NCBI RefSeq assembly: GCF_000015165.1
Contig: NC_009485.1
Coordinates: forward strand, 744,001-808,000
Reading direction: 5' to 3'
DNA: 64,000 bases
From: Bradyrhizobium sp. BTAi1
GTDB taxonomy: Bacteria > Pseudomonadota > Alphaproteobacteria > Rhizobiales > Xanthobacteraceae
Shown here one piece after another: positions 8,642 through 15,857 of this stretch; the stretch's first letter is position 1, and each line of letters opens with the position of its first letter. The position numbers were made by a program, and so were the translations under genes. The notes under the pieces are model-generated. The model saw only the letters and a list, made by a program, of their open reading frames with translations, was not told the origin of the DNA and did not search any database.

Positions 8642-9814
8642 ATGAAGACGAGCTTCTGGCTGGCAGGTGCCGCGGCGCTGCTGTTTTCGAGCACGGCCTT
8701 TGCCGGCGACACCATCAAGATCGGCTTCGTCTCGACGTTCAGCGGTCCCACGGCGGTGATCGGCAACGACATGCGCAATTCGTTCGAGCTCGCGCTCGAC
8801 CATCTCGGCCGCAAGATGAACGGCAAGCCGGTCGAGGTGATCTACGAGGACGACCAGCAGAAGCCCGACGTCGGCAAGCAGAAGACCGAGAAACTGGTGC
8901 AGTCCGACAAGGTCGACTTCATCGTCGGCTACATCTGGTCGAACGTGCTGCTGGCCTCGCTCAAGACGGCCGTGGATTCCCAGACCTTCCTGATCTCGGC
9001 CAATGCTGGGCCGTCGCAGCTCGCCGGCGAATTGTGCTCGCCTTACGTGTTCTCGACCTCCTGGCAGAACGACCAGACGCCCGCCGCGATGGGCCTCTAT
9101 ATGAACCAGAAGGGCGTCAAGTCGGTGTTTTTGATCGGCCCGAATTATGCGGCTGGCAAGGACATGCTGGCCGGCCTGAAGAGCACCTTCAAGGGCCAGA
9201 TCGTCGGTGAGGAATATACGGTGTGGCCGAGCCAGCTCGACTTCTCGGCCGAGCTGTCGAAGGCGCGTGCCTCGGGCGCAGAATCCATCTTCGTATTCTA
9301 TCCTGGCGCGGCCGGCGTGCAGTTCCTCAATCAATACGTGCAGGCTGGCCTGAAGGAAAAGATGCCGCTCTATACGGCGTTCACCGTCGACGAATTGTCG
9401 CTGCCGCTGCAGAAGGACAATGCGATCGGCGTGCCCGGCGCCCAGGAATGGGTCAACGACCTGCCGAACGAGCAGAACAAGACCTTCGTCGCCGACTATC
9501 GCAAGAAGTACACCGGCCTGCGCCCGACCTATTACGGCGCCCAGGCCTATGATGCCGCGCAATTGATCAACAGCGCGGTGGTTGCGGTCAAGGGCGATAC
9601 GTCCAAGAAGGACGCTATGAAGGCCGAGATGGAGAAGGCCAACTTCAAGTCGCTGCGCGGCGCGTTCAAGTTCGGCAACAACCACATCCCGATCCAGAGC
9701 TTCTACCTGCAGGACGTTGTCAAGGACGCCGATGGCCAGCTGTCCCTGAAGACGGTCGCCACCATCGTCGAGAACGACCAGGACCGTTTCCACGACAAGT
9801 GCCCGATGAAATAA
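8642..9814 (+). CDS. ABC transporter periplasmic binding protein, second copy
   Basis: A 390-residue type I binding protein with a signal peptide (KTSFWLAGAAALLFSSTAFAG, cleavage near residue 22) and mature start DTIKIGFVSTFSGPTAVIGND. The ATG at 8642 has GGGAGGGAAG 8-10 bp ahead. Ligand-pocket segments include VGYIWSNVLLA, SANAGPSQLAG and YGAQAYDAAQ, the pattern of the Rhodopseudomonas benzoate/hydroxybenzoate-type solute receptors. It lies immediately before livH, so it is likely the main receptor of this LivHMGF set, with the product of 7026-8243 as an alternative receptor. The two are clearly distinct sequences, not a recent duplication. Confidence 0.92.
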   Translation: MKTSFWLAGAAALLFSSTAFAGDTIKIGFVSTFSGPTAVIGNDMRNSFELALDHLGRKMNGKPVEVIYEDDQQKPDVGKQKTEKLVQSDKVDFIVGYIWSNVLLASLKTAVDSQTFLISANAGPSQLAGELCSPYVFSTSWQNDQTPAAMGLYMNQKGVKSVFLIGPNYAAGKDMLAGLKSTFKGQIVGEEYTVWPSQLDFSAELSKARASGAESIFVFYPGAAGVQFLNQYVQAGLKEKMPLYTAFTVDELSLPLQKDNAIGVPGAQEWVNDLPNEQNKTFVADYRKKYTGLRPTYYGAQAYDAAQLINSAVVAVKGDTSKKDAMKAEMEKANFKSLRGAFKFGNNHIPIQSFYLQDVVKDADGQLSLKTVATIVENDQDRFHDKCPMK

Positions 9815-9900
9815 GCAGAAGAACTCCCGGCCGGAGCGTGAACCGGCCTGGAATTTGCTTGAAGCTTAAAACATCTCCGTTCTAAGATCCGGACGGGCAT

Positions 9901-9938
9901 GGCGGCAGCTCCTGACACGGTTCTGCCGCCGTCTTTTT
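9901..9938 (+). terminator. Intra-operon terminator or attenuator between receptor and permease
   Basis: A perfect 8-bp stem GGCGGCAG (9901-9908) / CTGCCGCC (9923-9930) is followed by GTCTTTTT. It sits between the receptor gene and livH in the same orientation, so it should reduce expression of the membrane genes relative to the abundant receptor. Confidence 0.75.
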
Positions 9939-9956
9939 GAGCGTGAAGTGAGGGGC

Positions 9957-10874
9957 ATGCTTCTCGTCGTCGAACAATTCCTGAACGGGCTGCAGTTCGG
10001 ACTGCTGCTGTTTCTGCTGGCTGCCGGCCTGACGCTGGTGTTCGGCATCATGGATCTTGTCAACCTCGCCCATGGCTCGCTCTACATGATGGGCGCCTAT
10101 TTCGCGGCGACCTTCGTGGCCTGGACCGGCAGTTTCGTGCTTGGCGCCGTGATGGCGCTCGGTGCCACGCTTCTGCTCGGCATCGTGCTCGAATTCACGG
10201 CACTCCGGCATCTTTATGGGCGCGACCATCTCGACCACGTGTTGGCGACCTTCGGCCTGATCCTGTTCTTCAACGAGGCGGTTCGGCTGATCTGGGGGCC
10301 TGCGGGACTGGCGCTGCCGCTGCCGTCGTGGCTTGCGTTCCCGGTCACGATCATGCCTGGCATTCAATATCCTGCCTATCGGCTGGCGATCATCGTCGTG
10401 GCGCTGCTGGTGGCACTGCTGCTGTATCTCGGCGTGATGCGGACGCGGATCGGCATGCTGATCCGCGCCGGCGCCTCCAACCGCGAGATGATCGGCGCGC
10501 TCGGCATCAACATCAAGCTGCTCTACACCCTGGTGTTCGGGCTCGGCGCCGCGCTCGCCGGCCTCGCCGGGCTGATGCAGGCGCCGATCCTCACCGTGCA
10601 GATCGGCATGGGTGAGAACATCCTGATCCTCGCTTTCGTCGTGATCGTGATCGGCGGCATCGGCTCGATCCGCGGCGCCTTCATCGCGGCGATCATGATC
10701 GGCCTCATCGACACCATGGGCCGCGCCTTCCTGCCCAATTTGCTGCGCCAGGTGCTGAACTCGGCCGCGGCCTCCACTGCGGCGCCGGCAATGTCGTCGA
10801 TGCTGATCTATCTCCTGATGGCGATCGTGCTGGTGGCGCGGCCTGAAGGTCTGTTCCCGGCCAACCGCAGATGA
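9957..10874 (+). CDS. livH: Branched-chain-type ABC permease LivH
   Basis: A 305-residue integral membrane permease. It begins EQFLNGLQFGLLLFLLAAGLTLVFGIMDLVN, the standard LivH opening, and carries LivH landmarks NLAHGSLYMMGAY and the conserved GINIKLLYTLVFGLGAALAG segment. About eight hydrophobic segments are evident. The ATG at 9957 is preferred over the GTG at 9948; GTGAGGGG lies directly ahead. The last bases overlap the start of livM by 4 bp (ATGA), showing translational coupling. Confidence 0.94.
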   Translation: MLLVVEQFLNGLQFGLLLFLLAAGLTLVFGIMDLVNLAHGSLYMMGAYFAATFVAWTGSFVLGAVMALGATLLLGIVLEFTALRHLYGRDHLDHVLATFGLILFFNEAVRLIWGPAGLALPLPSWLAFPVTIMPGIQYPAYRLAIIVVALLVALLLYLGVMRTRIGMLIRAGASNREMIGALGINIKLLYTLVFGLGAALAGLAGLMQAPILTVQIGMGENILILAFVVIVIGGIGSIRGAFIAAIMIGLIDTMGRAFLPNLLRQVLNSAAASTAAPAMSSMLIYLLMAIVLVARPEGLFPANRR

Positions 10875-11818
10875 AATCCCAGCTCAACGTCTCGACCCTC
10901 GTGGCGGTCCTCGTCGTGGCCGGCCTCGTGCTGCTGCCGGTCTATTCGAACCTCACCGGCAACATCTTCATCCTCACGCTGTTCACCCGCATCGTGATCC
11001 TGGCCTTGGCGGCCGTCAGCCTGAACCTGATCATGGGCTATGGCGGCATGATGAGCTTTGGACATGCCGCCTATCTCGGCATCGGCGGCTACGCCGTCGG
11101 CATCCTGGCGCAGGAGGGCATCGGCTCCGGCTGGGCCCAGTTCGCGGTCGCGATCGCGGTTTCGGCGCTCTATGCGCTGGTGATCGGCGCGCTGTCTTTG
11201 CGCACCCGCGGCGTCTATTTCATCATGATCACGCTGGCCTTCGCGCAGATGGCCTATTACGTCGCCTCGGGCCTCGCCCGCTATGGCGGCGACGATGGCC
11301 TGACCGTCTACAAGCGCAGCGATTTCGGCGGCCTGATCAATCTCGGCAACCGTGTGCAGTTCTATTATCTCTGCCTGTTCTGCCTGCTCGCGGTCGTGGT
11401 GCTGATCTGGCGCATCGTCAATTCGCGCTTCGGCCTGGTGCTGCAGGGGCTGCGCTCCAATGAGCAGCGCATGCAGGCGATCGGCTTCCCGTCGAAGCGC
11501 TACAAGCTCGCCTGCTTCGTCATTGCCGGCATGCTGTGCGGACTGTCCGGCGCGCTGCTTGCCAACAACACCGATTTCGTCAGCCCCGCCGTGATGTACT
11601 GGACCCGCTCCGGCGATCTGATGGTGATGGTGATCCTGGGCGGCATGGGCACGCTGATGGGGCCGGTCGTCGGCTCCGTCGTGTTCCTGGTGCTGGAGGA
11701 GGTGCTGTCGCAGCTCACCGAATATTGGGCGCTGATCATGGGGCCGCTGCTGCTTTTGATCGTGCTGTTCGGCCGCGGCGGCATCATGGGCATGCTCGGG
11801 AGATTGAACCGTGGCTGA
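10871..11818 (+). CDS. livM: Branched-chain-type ABC permease LivM
   Basis: A 315-residue permease with the LivM signatures ALAAVSLNLIMGYGGMMSFGHAA near residues 40-65 and GLRSNEQRMQAIGFPSKRYK, the cytoplasmic coupling loop. It ends in a run of hydrophobic segments. It forms the heterodimeric channel with LivH. It overlaps livH by 4 bp and livG by 8 bp. Confidence 0.94.
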   Translation: MKSQLNVSTLVAVLVVAGLVLLPVYSNLTGNIFILTLFTRIVILALAAVSLNLIMGYGGMMSFGHAAYLGIGGYAVGILAQEGIGSGWAQFAVAIAVSALYALVIGALSLRTRGVYFIMITLAFAQMAYYVASGLARYGGDDGLTVYKRSDFGGLINLGNRVQFYYLCLFCLLAVVVLIWRIVNSRFGLVLQGLRSNEQRMQAIGFPSKRYKLACFVIAGMLCGLSGALLANNTDFVSPAVMYWTRSGDLMVMVILGGMGTLMGPVVGSVVFLVLEEVLSQLTEYWALIMGPLLLLIVLFGRGGIMGMLGRLNRG

Positions 11819-12581
11819 ACCGCTGCTTCGCGTCGACAATCTCGTCCGCCGCTTCGGCGGCATCGTCGCCACCGATCACGTCTGCCTCGATGTGTCCAAG
11901 GGCGAGATCCACGCCATCATCGGCCCGAACGGCGCCGGCAAGACCACCTTGATCAGCCAGCTCACCGGCCATCTCGCGCCGCATGCGGGTCGCATCTTCT
12001 TAGGGGGCCGCGACATCTCGCATTTCCCGGCCTACAAGCGCAGCGCGCTGGGGCTCGCGCGCTCGTTCCAGATCACCTCGCTGCTGACCGACTTCACTGC
12101 GGCGGACAATGTCGCGCTGGCGGCGCAGGCCCATGACGGCCGGCACTCATTCCGGTTCTTTGCCAATGCGCGCAAGGAGAAGACGCTGCGCGATGCCGCG
12201 CGCGCCGCGCTCGAGCGCGTCGGCCTCGGCCACCGCGCCGACGTGCTCGTCTCCAAGCTGAGCCATGGCGAGCAGCGTGAGCTGGAGTTGGCGGTCGCGC
12301 TCGCGACCAAGCCGCAACTGCTGCTGCTCGACGAGCCGATGGCCGGCCTCGGGGTCACCGAGTCGCAGCGCATGGTGAAGCTGCTGAATGAGCTGCGCAA
12401 AGAGGTCTCGATCGTGCTGGTCGAGCACGACATGGAGGCGGTGTTCGCGCTGGCCGATCGTATCTCGGTGCTGGTCTATGGCCGGATCATCGCCTCGGGC
12501 AGACCGGATGAGATCCGGCAGAACGAAGAGGTCAAGCGCGCCTATCTCGGCGATCAGCACGTGGTGGTCGGCCATGGTTGA
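11811..12581 (+). CDS. livG: ABC ATPase LivG
   Basis: A 256-residue ATPase starting at GTG 11811 inside the end of livM. Walker A is GPNGAGKTT, the ABC signature is LSHGEQRELE (LSHGE rather than LSGGQ, common in LivG), and Walker B is LLLLDEPMAGL followed by VEHDMEAVF. It powers the LivHM channel together with LivF. Confidence 0.94.
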   Translation: MAEPLLRVDNLVRRFGGIVATDHVCLDVSKGEIHAIIGPNGAGKTTLISQLTGHLAPHAGRIFLGGRDISHFPAYKRSALGLARSFQITSLLTDFTAADNVALAAQAHDGRHSFRFFANARKEKTLRDAARAALERVGLGHRADVLVSKLSHGEQRELELAVALATKPQLLLLDEPMAGLGVTESQRMVKLLNELRKEVSIVLVEHDMEAVFALADRISVLVYGRIIASGRPDEIRQNEEVKRAYLGDQHVVVGHG

Positions 12582-13302
12582 TCAGGGAACAAGCGCCATG
12601 CTGCTTGAGGTCGACGGTATCGAGACCTGCTATGGCCTGAGCCAGGTCCTGTTCGGTCTGTCGCTGGCGATCCGTCCCGGCGAGATGGTCTCGCTGATGG
12701 GCCGTAACGGCATGGGCAAGACCACCACGATCCGCTCGATCATGGGCCTGACCCAGGCCCGCGCCGGAGTGATCCGTTTCAGCGGCCAGGAAACGCGCAA
12801 GCTGCCGTCCTACCGGATCGCCCAACTCGGCATCGGCCTCGTGCCGGAGGGGCGGCAGATCTTCCCGAACCTCACGGTCACCGAAAATCTCGTGGCGGCC
12901 TCCACCAACCGGCTCGGCGCCGCCGATCCGTGGACGCTCGACAAGATCCACGCGCTGTTTCCGCGGCTCGCCGAGCGCGGCAGCAACATGGGCAACCAGC
13001 TCTCCGGCGGCGAGCAGCAGATGCTGGCGATCGGCCGTGCGCTGATGACCAATCCGAAGCTGCTGATCCTCGACGAGGCGACCGAGGGCCTGGCGCCGCT
13101 GATCCGCGAGGAGATCTGGAACTGCCTGTCGCTGCTCAAATCGCGCGGGCAGTCGATCCTGGTGATCGACAAGAACGTCGAGCATCTCACCCGCATCTGC
13201 GACCGCCACTACATTATCGAGCGGGGCCGTACGGTCTGGCACGGAACATCTGAACAGCTGATGGCCGAGCCCGAGCTGCAACACCGCTATCTCGGGATTT
13301 GA
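12574..13302 (+). CDS. livF: ABC ATPase LivF
   Basis: A 242-residue ATPase with Walker A GRNGMGKTT, signature LSGGEQQML, Walker B LLILDEATEGL and the LivF-typical VPEGRQIFPNLTVTENL. The ATG at 12574 overlaps livG; a second candidate, ATG 12598 (MLLEVDGIETCYG), has CAGGGAAC ahead and matches the usual LivF start, so the protein may be 8 residues shorter. It is the last gene of the transport operon; a family A palindrome follows at 13409. Confidence 0.93.
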   Translation: MVDQGTSAMLLEVDGIETCYGLSQVLFGLSLAIRPGEMVSLMGRNGMGKTTTIRSIMGLTQARAGVIRFSGQETRKLPSYRIAQLGIGLVPEGRQIFPNLTVTENLVAASTNRLGAADPWTLDKIHALFPRLAERGSNMGNQLSGGEQQMLAIGRALMTNPKLLILDEATEGLAPLIREEIWNCLSLLKSRGQSILVIDKNVEHLTRICDRHYIIERGRTVWHGTSEQLMAEPELQHRYLGI

Positions 13303-13347
13303 TAGTCACTCTCTGTGGCAGGCGTGGTCTGCACCTCCCCGACTTGC

Positions 13348-13361
13348 GGGGGGGGGGGGGG
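13348..13361 (+). repeat. Run of 14 G
   Basis: An uninterrupted tract of 14 guanines about 45 bp after the livF stop codon, in a non-coding gap (13303-13635) that otherwise holds only a family A palindrome. Homopolymers this long are rare in bacterial genomes. Confidence 0.9.
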
Positions 13362-13408
13362 CGACCCGCATAAAAAGTCAGAGTTTTGTACCTGTCTGGC
13401 TCCACGTC

Positions 13409-13494
13409 GTCATGGCCGGGCTTGTCCCGGCCATCCACGTCGTTCGGCATCCTGCGCACGGCGTGGAGGCCCAGGACGAGCCGGGGCATGGCGG
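13409..13494. repeat. Palindromic intergenic repeat, family A, copy 2
   Basis: The left arm GTCATGGCCGGGCTTGTCCC (13409 onward) pairs with a right arm ending GGACGAGCCGGGGCATGGCG near 13493, with several mismatches, so this copy is more decayed than the one at 24147-24228. It may act as the 3' structure of the liv transcript. Confidence 0.8.
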
Positions 13495-13635
13495 AGCAAC
13501 TCACTGCCAGCTTGCTCGTCGCCGAATCCGGCAGCCAAGCTGACATGCGCCGTTTTTTCGCATTGAGATGCGCCCCGACCGCGCCTATTCTCTCAAGGTA
13601 GTAGTTTGTTTTGCCTTTTATCAAAGGTCGAGCAA

Positions 13636-13785
13636 ATGCGTGCGCATCCGATCGACATCCAGGCGCAGAACAAGCCGGTATCCGGCCGGCGCGGCTTCTG
13701 GTCGAACCACCCCGACATCGAGACACTGCTCTGTCTTGCCTTCATGCTGATCGTCGGCGTGATCGTGAAGCTCACACCGCCCTGA
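13636..13785 (+). CDS. Small membrane protein of 49 residues, unknown function
   Basis: ATG at 13636 with AAAGG about 9 bp ahead. The product has a polar N-terminal half (MRAHPIDIQAQNKPVSGRRG) and one C-terminal membrane helix (TLLCLAFMLIVGVIVKLT). Codon use is like the neighbours. It ends 8 bp before the convergent stop codon of the next gene. I do not recognise a family; the clean start, SD and helix make it a probable real gene that length cut-offs would miss. Confidence 0.6.
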   Translation: MRAHPIDIQAQNKPVSGRRGFWSNHPDIETLLCLAFMLIVGVIVKLTPP

Positions 13786-13793
13786 GCGGCGCG

Positions 13794-14144
13794 TCAGCGC
13801 GCGAATGGAATGTACTTCTGATACTCCTTCGGCACCCGGCTGCGGTAGCGCGAGGGCACGGTACCGCTGCGCAGTGAGTCCTCCACCTCCTTGCGCGTGC
13901 TGGTCTTGGTGCGCTTCTGCTTCGGCGCAGTCGCCTCCTTGGCCGGCTTGGCGTCACCCGTCTTGTCGGCCGAGGCGGCCGGTGCGGGCGTTGCGTCCGG
14001 GGCGGGGCTTGCGGCGGGCGCGGGCTGGACCGGGGCAGGTTGGGCCGGCGCATCGGCGGCAGGCGCGTTCTGCGCGACGGCGGCTCCGGCGGAGAGACTC
14101 AAAGCCAGAACCGATGCAAGTGCGACCCGGGACAACCTGATCAT
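13794..14144 (-). CDS. Exported Ala/Pro-rich protein, unknown function
   Basis: From the ATG at 14144 the 116-residue product has a signal peptide (MIRLSRVALASVLALSLSAG, cleavage after AVAQ), a low-complexity Pro/Ala stretch to about residue 65, a Lys-rich linker, and a conserved-looking C-terminus RYRSRVPKEYQKYIPFAR. The frame is open upstream to 14321 but that part overlaps the start of the riboswitch region and does not look coding. Probably a periplasmic or envelope-attached protein of the Bradyrhizobium group; no function can be given. Confidence 0.7.
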   Translation of the reverse strand: MIRLSRVALASVLALSLSAGAAVAQNAPAADAPAQPAPVQPAPAASPAPDATPAPAASADKTGDAKPAKEATAPKQKRTKTSTRKEVEDSLRSGTVPSRYRSRVPKEYQKYIPFAR

Positions 14145-14364
14145 GTCGACGAAACCCCAAAAAGCGTGTCGGTTGATGCTGGTCTGATGAGGTCGCCTGC
14201 GTGCGCCGTCGGGTTCATGCCCGGCACATGACTCACGCCGGCCGATGGTCCCATCGCCCAACTTCAATTCGTGCTGCCAATTTCTTGGGCACAGCGTGCG
14301 ATTGCTCGTGTTGAATCGCAAGCATTTTTCTCTGGCACGGGGATTGCTGATCTCATGTTCAGAG

Positions 14365-14466
14365 TTGGCAGCTAGGGTTCCGGTTCTCTCGATGAGAACG
14401 CTGGTCCGAGAGCAGCCGCCAGGGGAGAGCCCTGGTGCACGGCGGGATAAAAACCCGGGAGACCTC
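14365..14466 (+). ncRNA. Guanidine-I (ykkC) riboswitch
   Basis: The two most conserved blocks of the guanidine-I aptamer are present in the right order and spacing: CTAGGGTTCCG at 14372-14382 and CTGGTCCGAGAG at 14401-14412, then a variable GC hairpin (GCCAGGGGAGAGCCCTGGT) and the 3' block ACGGCGGGATAAAAACCCGG followed by GAGA. The usual 3' sequence is GGGATAAAAGCCCGGGAGA; here one base differs in the linker. It ends about 73 bp ahead of the binding-protein start codon. Guanidine-I riboswitches turn genes on when free guanidinium is bound. I cannot decide the expression platform: a short ACCTC/GAGGT stem followed by TGTCTTT at 14462-14500 could be a weak terminator. Confidence 0.95.
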
Positions 14467-14538
14467 AGTGGCCGCGCTTGGCAGGCTCGAGGTTGTCTTT
14501 GCCAGTCCGCAGGTCACAAAACCGATGAGGGACTGGAC

Positions 14539-15609
14539 ATGTTCAAAGCACGAAATCTGTTTGTTGCCCTGCTCGCGGCATCGACCCTGGCGACCGCATC
14601 GCTGTCGCCGGCCTTCGCTGAGAAGAAGAAGGAATTCAACATCGCATGGACGATCTATGTCGGCTGGATGCCGTGGCCCTATGCCGCGGAATCCGGGATC
14701 GTCAAGAAATGGGCCGATAAATACGGCATCTCGATCAAGGTCACCCAGATCAACGACTACGTCGAATCGATCAACCAGTACACCGCCGGCAAGTTCGACG
14801 GCGTGACCGTCACCAACATGGATGCGCTGACGATTCCGGCTGCTGGCGGCGTCGACACGTCGGCCATCATCATGGGTGACTATTCCAACGGCAATGACGG
14901 CGTGGTGCTGAAGAAGGGCAAGACCCTGGCAGATATCAAGGGCCAGAAGGTCAACCTCGTCGAGCTCTCGGTGTCGCATTATCTGCTGGCGCGCGGCCTG
15001 GAGACCGTGAAGCTCTCGGAAAAGAGCATCAAGACGGTCAACACGTCCGACGCCGATATTGTCGCGGCGGCGAAGTCGCCGGACACGACCGCGGTCGTCA
15101 CCTGGAACCCGCAGCTGCTCGAAGTGAAGGCCGAGCCCGGCGCAACGCTGGTGTTCGACTCCAGCAAGATCCCGGGCGAGATCGAGGATCTCCTGGTCGT
15201 GAACAGCGCCACGCTCAAGGACAATCCGGAGCTCGGCAAGGCGTTGGTCGGCATCTGGTACGAGACCATCGCGCTGATGAAGGACCAGAGTGAGAAGGGC
15301 AGGGCCGCGCGCGAGGCGATGGCCAAGCTGTCGGGCACCGATCTCGCGGGCTTCGAGACCCAGCTCAAGACCACGTTCATGTATTACGAGCCGAAGGACG
15401 CGCTTGCTTTCATGACAGGGCCGGAGCTGCCGAAGATCATGGATCACGTCCGCACCTTCTGCTTCGACCACAATCTGCTCGGCGAGAACGTGAAGTCGAA
15501 GGATGCGGTCGGCATCTCCACGCCGTCGAAGGCGCTGGGCTCGGCCACCAATGTCAAGCTGCGGTTCGACCCGACCTACATGAAGATGGCCGCCGACGGG
15601 AAGCTCTGA
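14539..15609 (+). CDS. ABC transporter binding protein of the urea-carboxylase/guanidine-associated type
   Basis: A 356-residue type II (NMT1/SsuA-like) binding protein with a signal peptide (KARNLFVALLAASTLATASL, cleavage near AFAEK). It carries FNIAWTIYVGWMPWPYA and QINDYVESINQYTAGKFDGV, the marks of the family called the ABC periplasmic binding protein of the urea carboxylase region (TIGR03427). Such genes are commonly placed behind guanidine-I riboswitches, as here, so guanidine or a close derivative is the likely ligand. The ATG at 14539 has GAGGGAC ahead. The permease and ATPase genes of the same importer lie 1.85 kb downstream because an insertion sequence has entered the operon. Confidence 0.93.
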   Translation: MFKARNLFVALLAASTLATASLSPAFAEKKKEFNIAWTIYVGWMPWPYAAESGIVKKWADKYGISIKVTQINDYVESINQYTAGKFDGVTVTNMDALTIPAAGGVDTSAIIMGDYSNGNDGVVLKKGKTLADIKGQKVNLVELSVSHYLLARGLETVKLSEKSIKTVNTSDADIVAAAKSPDTTAVVTWNPQLLEVKAEPGATLVFDSSKIPGEIEDLLVVNSATLKDNPELGKALVGIWYETIALMKDQSEKGRAAREAMAKLSGTDLAGFETQLKTTFMYYEPKDALAFMTGPELPKIMDHVRTFCFDHNLLGENVKSKDAVGISTPSKALGSATNVKLRFDPTYMKMAADGKL

Positions 15610-15638
15610 TCCATCCATCGTCGTGCCAACAGCATCTC

Positions 15639-15739
15639 CCCTCATCCTGAGGAGCTTGCGTAGCAAGCGTCTCGAAGGACGAGGCCCCGACCGGGCCTCA
15701 TGGGCGAGACGGCGCTCACCCATCTCCTCACCATGAGGG
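15639..15739. repeat. Mosaic intergenic repeat, family C
   Basis: Begins CCCTCATCCTGAGGAGCTTG, contains the small hairpin GCTTGCGTAGCAAGC and CGTCTCGAAGGACGAGG, and ends CTCCTCACCATGAGG. The block CTCCTCACCATGAGG occurs again at 17315-17329, on the other side of the IS element, in the same orientation. This layout is common between genes in Bradyrhizobium and Rhodopseudomonas. Confidence 0.75.
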
Positions 15740-15746
15740 GGCGGAT

Positions 15747-15857
15747 CGTAGCCCGGATGAGCGGAAGCCGAAGCCCGGAGGGCGAAGGCGGACGCGATAT
15801 CCGGGGTCTCACGAGGCGTCGCGTGGGAACCCGGATGTCGCTTCGCTCATCCGGGCT
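15747..15857. repeat. Palindromic repeat, family D, split by the IS element
   Basis: The left arm CGTAGCCCGGATGAGCG is at 15747-15763. The right arm CGCTCATCCGGGCT ends at 15857, where the IS begins; the missing ACG of the 17-bp arm is found at 17308-17310, after the IS. The interior includes GAAGCCCGGAGGGCGAAGG. The complete arm is therefore restored when 15858-17307 is removed. Confidence 0.9.

Noticed and set aside
14462..14500. Definite terminator platform for the guanidine riboswitch
   Set aside because: The only candidate stem after the aptamer is 5 bp long with a poor T tract; too weak to list as a feature.
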